Assembly (NCBI GenBank): GCA_002412885.1
Contig: DHVX01000008.1
Span: 1 to 64,000 of the forward strand
DNA length: 64,000 nt
Reading direction: 5' to 3'
From: Bacteroidales bacterium UBA5197
GTDB taxonomy: Bacteria; Bacteroidota; Bacteroidia; Bacteroidales; Lentimicrobiaceae
Under the pieces are notes generated by a model that worked only from the letters and a program-made list of their open reading frames with translations, was not told the DNA's origin and searched no databases. Position numbers and translations under genes: made by a program. Within the stretch, counting starts at the first letter, position 1. Each line of letters begins with the position of its first letter. Below are positions 8,956 through 17,849 of this stretch, piece by piece.

Positions 8956-9789
8956 ATGCAGGAATGTAGCAGGAAGTTATTCTTTCTAAATCAGAAGTTG
9001 CATGAAACTTCAATGTTTGCGGATTTTTTTCATCCTCCTGTTAATTATATTTATGAGGTTTTCAGGGTTGCTCATGGGATTCCGCTTTTTATTGAAGATC
9101 ACATAGACAGATTTTTCCAAACCGCAGAGCTGGCTGCAATAAAAACAGACTTTTATAAAACTCAACTGGCAAATTACATTAATCTTGTGATCAGGATTAA
9201 TTCATTGGAAGATGGAAATATAAAGATTGCCTGTTTTCATAATGTGAATGGAATTACTGATCTTTTTATATACTATACGCCTCATGCTTATCCAACTGAA
9301 AAGGAGTACAGTTTCGGAGTAAATGTTGATCTCTTTTTCGGTGAGCGAAAAAATCCCAACGCCAAGGTGATGAATACTGAAATGCGGCATTCAACAGATG
9401 AAGCGAAGCATGAACAGGGAGTTTATGAACTCTTGCTTGTTGATAACGAAGGGTTTATAACGGAAGGAAGCAGATCTAATGTGTTTTTTATCAAAGATGG
9501 CTTACTTATAACTCCTCCGGCCGATACAGTTCTTGAAGGCATTACCCGTAAACAAATTCTGAGTTTGTGCAGAGAAAATGGCATTGATTTTCAGGAATCA
9601 AAAGTTCATCATAACGAATTAACCAACTATAATTCACTGTTTATCTCAGGCACTTCACGTAGAGTATTGCCTGTGAAAAGAGTCAATAATCTTGAATTTT
9701 CTGTCACAAATACTTTATTACAAAGGCTTAAGCAATTGTTTGATAAAAAGGTTTCAGACTATATCAATCAAAAAGAAAAAGCTATTTGA
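8956..9789 (+). CDS. Fold-type IV PLP aminotransferase (BCAT / aminodeoxychorismate lyase family)
   Basis: The 277-residue protein belongs to the class IV aminotransferases, which include branched-chain aminotransferase, D-amino acid aminotransferase and 4-amino-4-deoxychorismate lyase. The candidate PLP lysine lies in NPNAKVMNTE. The glutamate of the cofactor site is in ITEGSRSNVFF, and the LLITPPADTVLEGITR segment is the family signature. The sequence lacks features that fix the substrate. It is 67 bases after the peptide-binding gene and may share its transcript, with a hairpin at 9858-9889 beyond it. A lyase role in folate synthesis or an amino acid transaminase role are both possible. 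Confidence 0.82.
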   Translation: MQECSRKLFFLNQKLHETSMFADFFHPPVNYIYEVFRVAHGIPLFIEDHIDRFFQTAELAAIKTDFYKTQLANYINLVIRINSLEDGNIKIACFHNVNGITDLFIYYTPHAYPTEKEYSFGVNVDLFFGERKNPNAKVMNTEMRHSTDEAKHEQGVYELLLVDNEGFITEGSRSNVFFIKDGLLITPPADTVLEGITRKQILSLCRENGIDFQESKVHHNELTNYNSLFISGTSRRVLPVKRVNNLEFSVTNTLLQRLKQLFDKKVSDYINQKEKAI

Positions 9790-9857
9790 GATGTACATTT
9801 CACCTTATTCATTGGGTTGTAATAATAAAAATGAATTGCTGCCGATTGTATCGAAAA

Positions 9858-9889
9858 AAAGGCTGAACCTTTTAAGAAGTTCAGCCTTT
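9858..9889 (-). terminator. Intrinsic terminator of the oxoamine synthase gene
   Basis: AAAGGCTGAAC (9858-9868) and GTTCAGCCTTT (9879-9889) form a perfect 11-bp stem with a 10-base loop. On the minus strand it runs into seven T (complement of 9854-9860), so it mainly serves the gene ending at 9910. It could also stop rightward transcription. Confidence 0.9.
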
Positions 9890-9909
9890 GACAAATTCAA
9901 AAGGAAACT

Positions 9910-11166
9910 TTATTTCTCCGCGAGCGCTGAAATATCATACATCACATTGGCATATGCACCAGCGTTCAGTTTTTGTCTTACTTCTTTGAAAGCGTTGATG
10001 GTGTATGTCACATCTTCAAGTGTGTGAACTGCTGTAGGAATGATTCTGAGCAGAATAACTCCTTTGGGAACAACCGGATAAGTTACAATGGAACAGAAAA
10101 TGCTGTAATTTTCGCGTAGGTCAACGGTAATCTGAGTAGCCTCAGGAATACCGCCCTCAAGAATAACAGGTGTAACCGGTGATGCTGCTTTACCAAGATT
10201 AAATCCGGCCTCGCGCAATCCGTTTTGCATTGCATTTACAATTTTCCAGAGGTTGTTTTTGAGTTCAGGATGGTTTCGGATTAATTCCAGGCGTTTAAGA
10301 GAACCGATGACCATGGGCATTGGCAACGATTTGGCAAAGGTTTGCGAACGCATATTATGACGCAAAAAATCAACAATCTCAGAAGTGGTTGCAACAAATG
10401 CACCAATGCCAGCCATTGCTTTTGCGAAAGTTCCGAAGTAAACATCTACTTCATCCATTACTCCTTGTTCCTGATGCGTTCCGGCACCGGTAGCTCCCAT
10501 GGTTCCAAATCCATGCGCATCATCAACAAGTAACCTGAAATCGAATTCTTTTTTTAATGCTACAATGTCCTTTAGGTTGCCCTGATCGCCGGTCATGCCA
10601 TAAACACCTTCAGTAATAACAAGGATGCCACCACCAGTTTCGTCGGTCAGTTTTTTGGCACGCTGAAGTTGAATGCGCAGGTTTTCCATATTATTGTGCG
10701 GAAATACAAACCTTTTGCCCATGTGCAAACGGGCTCCATCAATAATACAGGCATGTGATTCGCTATCGTAAACAATGGCATCGTGACGGTCAACCAAAGC
10801 ATCAACAATAGAAACCATTCCCTGATATCCGAAATTAAGCAAAAAAGCATCTTCCTTTCCAACAAAAGCAGCCAGTTCGCGCTCAAGTTGCTCGTGGTAA
10901 ATGGTCTGACCCGACATCATACGCGCACCCATAGGGTAGGCGAGGCCCCATTCCTTGCTTGCATTTGCATCAGCCTCGCGCACTTCAGGATGGTTAGCAA
11001 GACCCAGATAATTGTTCAAACTCCAGACAAGCACATCTTTCCCCCTGAATTTCATTCGGTTGGAAATTTCACCTTCAAGTTTTGGAAACATAAAGTATCC
11101 ATCGGCCTGTTTTGCATACATCCCTAAAGGACCTAAATTCTGTACTCTTCTTTTAAATATATCCAC
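9910..11166 (-). CDS. spt: Alpha-oxoamine synthase, probable serine palmitoyltransferase
   Basis: A PLP enzyme of the KBL/BioF/SPT group, which condenses an amino acid with an acyl-CoA and loses CO2. The 418 residues include WSLNNYLGLANHP near the N-terminus, the VDDAHGFGTMG loop, and the PLP-binding Lys249 in GTFAKAMAG. Bacteroidota use a homologue as serine palmitoyltransferase, the first step of their sphingolipids. The N-terminal KFRGKDVLVWSLNNYLG region fits that group. No bioA/B/D or threonine dehydrogenase gene is close, which argues against 7-keto-8-aminopelargonate synthase and glycine C-acetyltransferase. The specificity is inferred. The gene has its own promoter and terminator. Confidence 0.8.
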   Translation of the reverse strand: MDIFKRRVQNLGPLGMYAKQADGYFMFPKLEGEISNRMKFRGKDVLVWSLNNYLGLANHPEVREADANASKEWGLAYPMGARMMSGQTIYHEQLERELAAFVGKEDAFLLNFGYQGMVSIVDALVDRHDAIVYDSESHACIIDGARLHMGKRFVFPHNNMENLRIQLQRAKKLTDETGGGILVITEGVYGMTGDQGNLKDIVALKKEFDFRLLVDDAHGFGTMGATGAGTHQEQGVMDEVDVYFGTFAKAMAGIGAFVATTSEIVDFLRHNMRSQTFAKSLPMPMVIGSLKRLELIRNHPELKNNLWKIVNAMQNGLREAGFNLGKAASPVTPVILEGGIPEATQITVDLRENYSIFCSIVTYPVVPKGVILLRIIPTAVHTLEDVTYTINAFKEVRQKLNAGAYANVMYDISALAEK

Positions 11167-11205
11167 AACTCAGTTTTTAAAGTTATTGTTCTGGTAAATT
11201 GAGTG

Positions 11206-11213
11206 CAAAGCTA
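11206..11213 (-). promoter_or_regulatory. -7 element of the oxoamine synthase gene
   Basis: The minus strand reads TAGCTTTG here, an exact TAnnTTTG match about 40 bases before the start codon. A clear -33 TTTG is not seen. Confidence 0.5.
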
Positions 11214-11323
11214 TGCAATTTTCCTGCTGAATAGAATATCTGATTCCCGGTTTTTATTTGCTTCATTATGATTGAACTTTCGATGCAATGGTATGTTTAA
11301 GATTTCTAATTAAATTATAAACA

Positions 11324-12625
11324 ATGGATCAACCCATCGTGGTTTTTTGGTTTCGAAGAGACCTGAGGTTAAATGATAATCATGGTTTATACCGCGCATT
11401 AGTATCAGGCTTAAAGGTTTTACCAATCTTTATATTCGATTCTGACATTCTGAATAAATTGCCTGAAGATGATAAAAGGATTGTTTTTATTCATAATCAG
11501 ATTCATAATCTCAATAAAACAATAGAATCATTCGGAAGCAGTCTTCAGGTTTTTCACGGTGAGCCCGCTGCAATTATCGAAATGCTGACAAGTCAGCAAA
11601 ACATCCGATCTGTTTATTGTAACCACGATTATGAGCCCTATGCTACCCAAAGAGATGCTGCGATTGAAAATTTACTGAAAAGTAAAGGTATTTCCTTTGA
11701 AACTTTTAAAGATCAGGTTCTATTTGAAAAATCAGAGATCGTAAAAAGTGATAATTCGCCTTATGTGGTATTCACACCATACAGCCGCCGTTGGATGGAA
11801 ATGAAGCATTTTTCAGGAGTACCGTCTTATCAATCTGAGCAGTTCCTTCAAAATATGATTCCATTTGAATCCAATAAAATTCCAACCCTCGGCCAATTGG
11901 GTTTTAAAGACCAGAATGTTTCATTTTCTACTCCTTCAATAAATGAAGCTTTGCTTGAAAGTTATGCCGAAACGCGCAACTTCCCCGGGCTTGACAACAC
12001 ATCAAGGCTTGGTCATCACCTCAGGTTCGGGACCATCAGCATCAGAGATTGTATCAAGGCAGGAGAAAAACTTAGTCAGGTGTGGCTGAATGAATTAATA
12101 TGGCGGGAATTTTTTATGCAGATTCTTTGGCACTTTCCAAAAGTTGAAAAATCAGCATTCAGGTCAAGTTATGACAGAATAATCTGGAATAATAACACTG
12201 AAGATTATGAAAAATGGTGCACAGGTAATACTGGTTATCCGCTTGTTGATGCAGGGATGAGAGAACTTAACCAAACCGGATTTATGCATAATCGCGTAAG
12301 AATGGTGGTTGCAAGTTTCCTGATCAAACACCTGCTGATTGACTGGAGATGGGGAGAAGCGTATTTTGCTGAAAAACTGCTTGATTTTGAACTATCTTCC
12401 AACAATGGCAACTGGCAATGGGCCGCAGGTTCCGGGTGCGATGCTGCTCCGTATTTCAGGATTTTTAATCCATCGGAGCAACTGAAAAAATTTGATAAAG
12501 AACTCACCTATGTCAGGCACTGGGTACCTGAGTACGCAACTTCAAAATATGCTCAACCTATGATAGATCATGTGTTCGCGAGGCAGCGTTGTCTGGCTGC
12601 TTATTCCATGGCTTTAAAGCAATAA
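11324..12625 (+). CDS. phr: Deoxyribodipyrimidine photolyase / cryptochrome family
   Basis: A 433-residue flavoprotein that repairs UV-induced pyrimidine dimers using blue light. The N-terminal antenna domain starts VVFWFRRDLRLNDNHGL. The C-terminal FAD domain includes NELIWREFFMQ, FMHNRVRM and the highly conserved NNGNWQWAAGSGCDAAPYFR and FNPSEQ segments, as in class I CPD photolyases. Length is slightly below the usual 450-480. It stands alone between the oxoamine synthase and the bamD run. A (6-4) photolyase or photoreceptor role cannot be excluded from sequence alone, but the class I signature is strong. Confidence 0.92.
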   Translation: MDQPIVVFWFRRDLRLNDNHGLYRALVSGLKVLPIFIFDSDILNKLPEDDKRIVFIHNQIHNLNKTIESFGSSLQVFHGEPAAIIEMLTSQQNIRSVYCNHDYEPYATQRDAAIENLLKSKGISFETFKDQVLFEKSEIVKSDNSPYVVFTPYSRRWMEMKHFSGVPSYQSEQFLQNMIPFESNKIPTLGQLGFKDQNVSFSTPSINEALLESYAETRNFPGLDNTSRLGHHLRFGTISIRDCIKAGEKLSQVWLNELIWREFFMQILWHFPKVEKSAFRSSYDRIIWNNNTEDYEKWCTGNTGYPLVDAGMRELNQTGFMHNRVRMVVASFLIKHLLIDWRWGEAYFAEKLLDFELSSNNGNWQWAAGSGCDAAPYFRIFNPSEQLKKFDKELTYVRHWVPEYATSKYAQPMIDHVFARQRCLAAYSMALKQ

Positions 12626-12757
12626 ATAATGCAGTTTCGGGCAATTGAACACCAGGATTTTAAATCGGAATTCCTTCTTACTCATAATTAATGTTAAGAC
12701 TTGGCATCTGTTGTAATAAATGTAGATTCAAGTCGTTCATTGTATCCTGAAAATAAC

Positions 12758-12765
12758 TACTTTTG
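12758..12765 (+). promoter_or_regulatory. -7 element immediately before bamD
   Basis: TACTTTTG matches TAnnTTTG exactly and ends only four bases before the bamD ATG. The -33 box is poor (GTTC at 12735-12738 has the right spacing). If used, the transcript would start at or next to the start codon. Confidence 0.55.
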
Positions 12766-12769
12766 CGCC

Positions 12770-13579
12770 ATGAATAGAAAAAGCCTGCTACCCTTACTTT
12801 TCGGACTGTTCATTATACTTACTTCATGCAGTAAGTATCAGAAGTTGCTTAAAAGCACTGATAATGAACAAAAATATGAAATGGCTTTTGCCTACTTTGA
12901 GGACAAGGATTACTACAGGGCTATTCAGTTGTTTGATCAACTTCAGGCCTTTTACCGTGGAACCGATAAGGCTGAGCGCATAGCATTTTACTACGCTTAT
13001 GCTCATTATGAGCAGCGCGACTATATTTTGGCCAGTTATTATTTCAAACAATTTGCCAGAAGCTACCCCAATAGTAAGAATGCTGAGGAATCGGCTTACA
13101 TGAGTGCTTATTGCAACTACCTGGATTCGCCTCCATCAAGTCTTGATCAAACGGTTACTTTGGACGCAATTAAAGATCTTCAGCTTTTCATAAATCAATA
13201 TCCCAAAAGTGAGCGTGTCGTTAAGGCAAATGGCCTTATTGATGAGCTACGAATGAAGCTTGAAACCAAGGCCTATGACATTGCTCTTCTCTATTTTAAG
13301 ATGAACGATTACAAGGCTACTATCCTGAATTTTCAGAACCTCATCAAAGATTTTCCTGATACAAAATACCGTGAATCAGCTATGTATCATATTGCCAAAG
13401 CATATTACTCTTATGCTGAGAAAAGCATTGATTCAAAAAAAGCCGAACGCTATCAGCATACTTACGATGCCATTGATAACTTTGCCTCGTATTTTCCTGA
13501 GTCCGGAAATATCAAAGAATTGCGCGCAATTCAAAAGAATGCACAAAAACAATTAAGTAATCTTTCAGCTTTACAATAA
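12770..13579 (+). CDS. bamD: Outer membrane protein assembly factor BamD
   Basis: BamD is the lipoprotein that, with BamA, folds beta-barrel proteins into the outer membrane. The 269-residue product has a lipoprotein signal with lipobox LTSC. TPR-like pairs then follow, such as AFAYFEDKDYYRAIQLFDQL and ALLYFKMNDYKATILNFQNL, and the end is coiled. The ATG at 12770 is the only start that leaves a proper signal peptide; the frame is open upstream to 12701 but that crosses the promoter element. It heads a same-strand run through fabI, with rpoZ beginning 8 bases after its stop. Confidence 0.92.
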   Translation: MNRKSLLPLLFGLFIILTSCSKYQKLLKSTDNEQKYEMAFAYFEDKDYYRAIQLFDQLQAFYRGTDKAERIAFYYAYAHYEQRDYILASYYFKQFARSYPNSKNAEESAYMSAYCNYLDSPPSSLDQTVTLDAIKDLQLFINQYPKSERVVKANGLIDELRMKLETKAYDIALLYFKMNDYKATILNFQNLIKDFPDTKYRESAMYHIAKAYYSYAEKSIDSKKAERYQHTYDAIDNFASYFPESGNIKELRAIQKNAQKQLSNLSALQ

Positions 13580-13587
13580 ACACAAAA

Positions 13588-13923
13588 ATGGACTTTAAAA
13601 GAATTAAAACTGACACAACCGCGGTAACCCGCAACATCCATCAACTGATGGTGCCAACCGGAAACATCTACGAATCTGTTGCAATTCTGTCGAAACGTGC
13701 CAACCAGATTTCGTTGGAGCTCAAAGAAGAACTTCAGGCGAAACTTTCTGAGTTTGCATTGCCCAGCGATAACCTTGAAGAAGTTTTTGAAAATCGCGAG
13801 CAGATTGAAATAGCTAAATACTATGAGCATCTTCCAAAACCAACACTAATTGCTGTTCAGGAGTTTATGAATGAGCAGGTGTATTTTAGAAATCCGGCTA
13901 AAGAAAACAGGGAAGATTTCTAA
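13588..13923 (+). CDS. rpoZ: DNA-directed RNA polymerase omega subunit, Bacteroidota type
   Basis: Omega assists assembly and stability of RNA polymerase. This 111-residue form matches the Bacteroidota Rpb6-like family: a short N-terminal arm, the core NIYESVAILSKRANQISLELKEEL, and a C-terminal tail with KPTLIAVQEFMN. It is larger than and diverged from proteobacterial omega, which is usual for this phylum. Its place between bamD and coaBC suggests cotranscription; it starts 8 bases after bamD, and coaBC starts 19 bases after its stop. Confidence 0.9.
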   Translation: MDFKRIKTDTTAVTRNIHQLMVPTGNIYESVAILSKRANQISLELKEELQAKLSEFALPSDNLEEVFENREQIEIAKYYEHLPKPTLIAVQEFMNEQVYFRNPAKENREDF

Positions 13924-13942
13924 CTGATCAGAATTTGATCCA

Positions 13943-15139
13943 ATGTTGAAGGGCAAGAAAATACTTATTGGCATATCCGGTAGCATTGCTGCTTACAAAA
14001 TCCCTCTGCTTGTTCGTTTACTGATTAAAGAGGGGGCAGAGGTAAAAGTAGTAATGTCTTCGGTTGCCTGTGATTTTGTTACACCTTTAACTTTATCAAC
14101 GCTTTCGCAAAAGCCAGTGCTGATTGAACCTTACAACAAGGTTGACGGCAGTTGGAACAGCCATGTTGAATGGGGCAGGTGGGCCGATGTTTTTATTATG
14201 GCTCCCGTTTCTGCCAATACACTCGCAAAAATGGCTGCAGGTATTGCAGATAATCTGCTTACAACCACATACCTTGCAGCAAAATGTCCGGTATTCTTCG
14301 CTCCGGCTATGGATCTTGATATGTTTCATCATCCAACTACCAAACGAAATGTGAATTCCTTGCTGTCATTTGGCAATCGTTTGATTGAACCTCAGGTTGG
14401 TGAATTGGCAAGCGGACTTTGCGGCGAAGGAAGGATGGAAGAACCAGAAGTGATTTTTGAGGTTATCAAAGGTTTTTTTTTGAAAACCAATGACTTATCC
14501 GGAAAGAAACTTTTGATTTCTGCAGGCCCGACCTACGAATCAATTGATCCTGTCCGGTTTATAGGCAATCACTCATCCGGTAAAATGGGCTATGCAATAG
14601 CTCAGGAAGCTGCAAAAAGAGGTGCCGAGGTAATTCTTGTCTCCGGACCTGTTGAACTGCAGGCATATCATCCAAACATCACAACAGTAAAGGTTAAATC
14701 TGCAGATCAGATGGCTGAAGCTTGCTTTAAAGCATTCTCAGATTCTGACATTTGTATAATGGCCGCAGCTGTTGCCGATTATAAAGTCGCTGATCCATCT
14801 CTGCAAAAGATAAAAAAGACAGGAACATCGCTTAGCCTTGAACTCGTTAAAAACACAGATATCCTTGCTGAATTGGGTAAGATGAAAAAAACGGGTCAAT
14901 TTTTAACCGGCTTTGCGCTTGAAACTGAAAATGAAAACTTTAATGCCCGGGAGAAACTCAAAAATAAAAACCTTGATCTCATAGTGCTCAATTCACTCAA
15001 CGATGCAGGAGCAGGGTTTGGGACCGACACCAATAAAGTAACCCTCTTTTTTAACGATGGCAAAATTTCGGAAATACCTCTGAAATCAAAAGTTCAGGTT
15101 GCAGTTGACATTGTTGATGCAATTTTGTCAAAGATTTAA
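13943..15139 (+). CDS. coaBC: Bifunctional phosphopantothenoylcysteine decarboxylase / phosphopantothenate-cysteine ligase
   Basis: It performs two consecutive steps of coenzyme A synthesis: joining cysteine to 4'-phosphopantothenate (CoaB) and decarboxylating the product with FMN (CoaC). The 398 residues start with the CoaC flavoprotein (LIGISGSIAAYK, catalytic His in SHVEWGRW, APAMDLDMF, Cys in ASGLCGEGRM). From about residue 185 comes CoaB (LLISAGPTYESIDPVRFIGN, SSGKMGYAIA, AAAVADYK). Both modules look complete. The product feeds the acyl-carrier chemistry used by fabI in the same run. Confidence 0.96.
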   Translation: MLKGKKILIGISGSIAAYKIPLLVRLLIKEGAEVKVVMSSVACDFVTPLTLSTLSQKPVLIEPYNKVDGSWNSHVEWGRWADVFIMAPVSANTLAKMAAGIADNLLTTTYLAAKCPVFFAPAMDLDMFHHPTTKRNVNSLLSFGNRLIEPQVGELASGLCGEGRMEEPEVIFEVIKGFFLKTNDLSGKKLLISAGPTYESIDPVRFIGNHSSGKMGYAIAQEAAKRGAEVILVSGPVELQAYHPNITTVKVKSADQMAEACFKAFSDSDICIMAAAVADYKVADPSLQKIKKTGTSLSLELVKNTDILAELGKMKKTGQFLTGFALETENENFNAREKLKNKNLDLIVLNSLNDAGAGFGTDTNKVTLFFNDGKISEIPLKSKVQVAVDIVDAILSKI

Positions 15140-15173
15140 ACGTTATTGTCATTGAATGTTCAAATCGATAGAA

Positions 15174-16073
15174 ATGAAGCACATAATAATAGGTTTACTT
15201 TTTCTGCTCCCTTTCACCAAAGGCATAGCCCAGGAATTTAATGTAACCGTTCAGGTTACCTCGCCCATGGTTGAAGGATCTGAAAAAAAGATATTTGAAA
15301 CACTTCAGCAGGAGTTGTACGATTTTGTTAATAACACCAAGTGGACAAATTTCAGTTACAAACCTGAAGAACGCATTGAAGGAACCATTCTTATTACCGT
15401 TGATCAGCGGTCAGGAGAAGAATTCAGAGGCAAAATGAATCTTGCACTTCGCAGACCTGTTTACAAGGCATCCTATAATTCACCACTCTTTAATTATCTT
15501 GACAGAGATTTTGATTTCACATACGTTGAATTTCAAGCTATGGAATACTCTGACAACGTATATACCTCCAATCTTACTTCAGCCATTGCTTACTACCTTT
15601 ATATTTATCTGGGTCTTGACGGTGATTCATTTGCACGCATGGGTGGAGCGCCATATTATGCCAAAGCGCAGAATATTGTGAATATGGGGCAGAATGCAAG
15701 AGAAAAAGGGTGGAAAGCATTCGAAAGTCAGAAAAACCGTTACTGGTTAATTGAAAACCTGACCAATCCGGCTTACTCATCGGTACGTGAAGCCATGTAT
15801 CGTTACCATCGCCATGGGCTTGATATTATGGCCGATGATGTCGAAGCAGGACGTGCCGGCATCAATGAAAGCCTTGAGTTGCTCAGGAAAGCAAACCGCG
15901 AGCGCCCCGGACTATTCATATTGCAGTTATTTCTTGAAGCTAAGCGTGACGAACTGATAAATATTTACAGTCAGGCATCTCCCATGGATAAAACCAAAGC
16001 AGTGAATATCCTGAAAGAAATTGATCCGGCAAACGCAAACAGATATCAGAAAATTCTTGAGGCTGCAAAATAA
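15174..16073 (+). CDS. porD: DUF4835 / PorD family protein
   Basis: The roughly 299-residue product has a signal peptide (MKHIIIGLLFLLPFTKGIA) and matches the DUF4835 family, to which the type IX secretion protein PorD belongs. Conserved stretches are YDFVNNTKW, YNSPLFNYLDRDF and YYLYIYLGLDGDSFA. It would act in the periplasm or at the outer membrane; its exact job in T9SS is not established. Linkage to bamD fits a role in envelope assembly, and a T9SS cargo gene (M1 peptidase) is present in the same window. I used the ATG at 15174; one at 15156 would add six residues before the signal. Confidence 0.85.
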   Translation: MKHIIIGLLFLLPFTKGIAQEFNVTVQVTSPMVEGSEKKIFETLQQELYDFVNNTKWTNFSYKPEERIEGTILITVDQRSGEEFRGKMNLALRRPVYKASYNSPLFNYLDRDFDFTYVEFQAMEYSDNVYTSNLTSAIAYYLYIYLGLDGDSFARMGGAPYYAKAQNIVNMGQNAREKGWKAFESQKNRYWLIENLTNPAYSSVREAMYRYHRHGLDIMADDVEAGRAGINESLELLRKANRERPGLFILQLFLEAKRDELINIYSQASPMDKTKAVNILKEIDPANANRYQKILEAAK

Positions 16074-16098
16074 GCACAGCATTTGCCGCGGTATTTCG

Positions 16099-16106
16099 TA
16101 AATTTG
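16099..16106 (+). promoter_or_regulatory. Possible internal promoter before recN
   Basis: TAAATTTG fits the -7 consensus 23 bases before recN, but TTTG at 16082-16085 is too close (13 bases) to be a good -33 box. Confidence 0.3.
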
Positions 16107-16129
16107 TATCGATAAACCTATTCAGGCAT

Positions 16130-17788
16130 ATGCTAATTCGCCTTTCCATTAAAAATTACGCGTTAATCAGAGAACTGGATATTGAATTCGGGAAGTCATT
16201 CTCTGTAATAACAGGCGAAACCGGTGCAGGAAAATCTATCATTCTGGGTGCACTTTCATTGATTCTGGGTCAAAGAATCGACAATCAAAGCTTTTCAGAT
16301 AATACCGCAAAGTGCAGTATCGAAGGTGCTTTCGACATCTCGAAATGTTCTCTGGAATCCTATTTTGATGAAAATGATCTTGATTTTGATCCGGTTTGCA
16401 TCATACGCCGCGAAATTACTCCACAAGGAAAATCGCGCGCTTTTGTCAACGACACACCTGTTAACCTGAACCAACTCAAAGAAATTACCGGCAAACTGGT
16501 GGATGTTCATTCACAGCATCAAACCCTTCTGCTTCAGGAATCTGCATTTCAATTATCGGTAGTTGATTCGGTAGCAGGCTGCGGACCACTGCTGATGCAA
16601 TATAAACTTGCTTTTAAAGAGTTAAATGATCTGATCAGCAAAAGGGCTGAATTGCTGACCAAACAGAAGCAATCGCAATCAGAACTGGATTACCTCAATT
16701 TCCTTTTCGACGAACTTGATAAAGTCAGGCTGGTCCCCGGCGAGCAGATCCTGGCAGAATCAGAAGTCGAAATTCTCAGCCATGCCGAAGAGATAAAGGC
16801 AAAACTCTACTCCGCTGCCGATCTATTATTAAACCGCGACGAAAATCTGCTGAAGCAACTCAATGAAGTATGGAATCAATTGGGAGCAATCGCAAAATAT
16901 CATACCGAAATTGGTGATCTTTCCTCAAGGCTCAAAGAGGTAGTTTTTGAATTAAAAGACATTGCCGAAACGGTTGATCGTTTGGCTGAAAATACTTCAT
17001 TTGATCCGGCTCGCCTGGAACAACTGAACGAACGGCTTTCAATACTGTATCAATTTGAACAGAAACACCATGTTCGTTCAGTGGAAGAATTGATAGAGAT
17101 AAGAGATTCTATTGAACTAAAAATCAACGGAGTAACATCTCTGTCTGAATCAATTGAAAAACTTACCCGTGAAATCAACAGCAAAGCTGAAAAGTTAAAT
17201 GAGCTTTCAGCAAAACTTACAGCTTTAAGGAAAAAATCACTTCCATTAATAGAAAGTGAGGTGCTGAAGATTGTTACTCAATTGGGAATGAAAGATGCGC
17301 GGTTCAGCATTTCTATTTCACAATTACCTACGCCCGGGCGCAATGGCAACGATGCCATAACATTCCTTTTCAGTGCCAACAAAGGAACGCCATTAAATGA
17401 TCTGTCCAAAGTTGCATCCGGTGGTGAGCTTTCGAGGCTTATGCTTGCTGTCAAATCCATGATATCGTCAAGCAGCCTGCTTCCAACCATCATTTTCGAT
17501 GAAATCGACAGTGGAATTTCCGGGGATGTTGCATCCAAAGTAGGGAATATCCTGAAAAAAATATCTGAAAAAATGCAGGTGATCGTCATTACGCACCTTC
17601 CTCAAATTGCCGGGCGAAGCAATGAGCATTTTAAAGTTTACAAGTTCATCGAAAACGAAAAGACATACTCTTCGATAGACAGATTGAACGACGATGAACG
17701 CATTGCAGAGCTGGCTTTAATGATCAGTGGCAATCCCAATCTTGAAGCAGCGCGTGAAACAGCAAAAGAACTGCTGCGAAACAATTGA
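16130..17788 (+). CDS. recN: DNA repair protein RecN
   Basis: RecN is an SMC-like ATPase that holds DNA ends together during recombinational repair of double-strand breaks. The 552 residues keep the split-ATPase plan: Walker A GETGAGKS at residues 29-36, long antiparallel coiled coils in the middle, then the ABC signature ASGGELSRLMLA and Walker B TIIFDEIDSGISG. The RVQHQT-type loop is present as VDVHSQHQTLLL. It starts 56 bases after porD and may be read from the bamD transcript or from a weak local promoter. No LexA-type operator was recognised. Confidence 0.96.
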   Translation: MLIRLSIKNYALIRELDIEFGKSFSVITGETGAGKSIILGALSLILGQRIDNQSFSDNTAKCSIEGAFDISKCSLESYFDENDLDFDPVCIIRREITPQGKSRAFVNDTPVNLNQLKEITGKLVDVHSQHQTLLLQESAFQLSVVDSVAGCGPLLMQYKLAFKELNDLISKRAELLTKQKQSQSELDYLNFLFDELDKVRLVPGEQILAESEVEILSHAEEIKAKLYSAADLLLNRDENLLKQLNEVWNQLGAIAKYHTEIGDLSSRLKEVVFELKDIAETVDRLAENTSFDPARLEQLNERLSILYQFEQKHHVRSVEELIEIRDSIELKINGVTSLSESIEKLTREINSKAEKLNELSAKLTALRKKSLPLIESEVLKIVTQLGMKDARFSISISQLPTPGRNGNDAITFLFSANKGTPLNDLSKVASGGELSRLMLAVKSMISSSSLLPTIIFDEIDSGISGDVASKVGNILKKISEKMQVIVITHLPQIAGRSNEHFKVYKFIENEKTYSSIDRLNDDERIAELALMISGNPNLEAARETAKELLRNN

Positions 17789-17849
17789 GTTCTTATTTTG
17801 TTTGAATCCTGAAACTTTGGCAATATTGCCTGATATCAAATCTTAATTT

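Noticed and set aside
9858..9889. The 11-bp inverted repeat as a mobile-element end or operator
   Set aside because: It lies between convergent genes and its A/T tracts make it a standard terminator.
10783..11127. Plus-strand open frame of 114 codons inside the oxoamine synthase gene
   Set aside because: Antisense to conserved PLP-enzyme sequence; no promoter and no domain.
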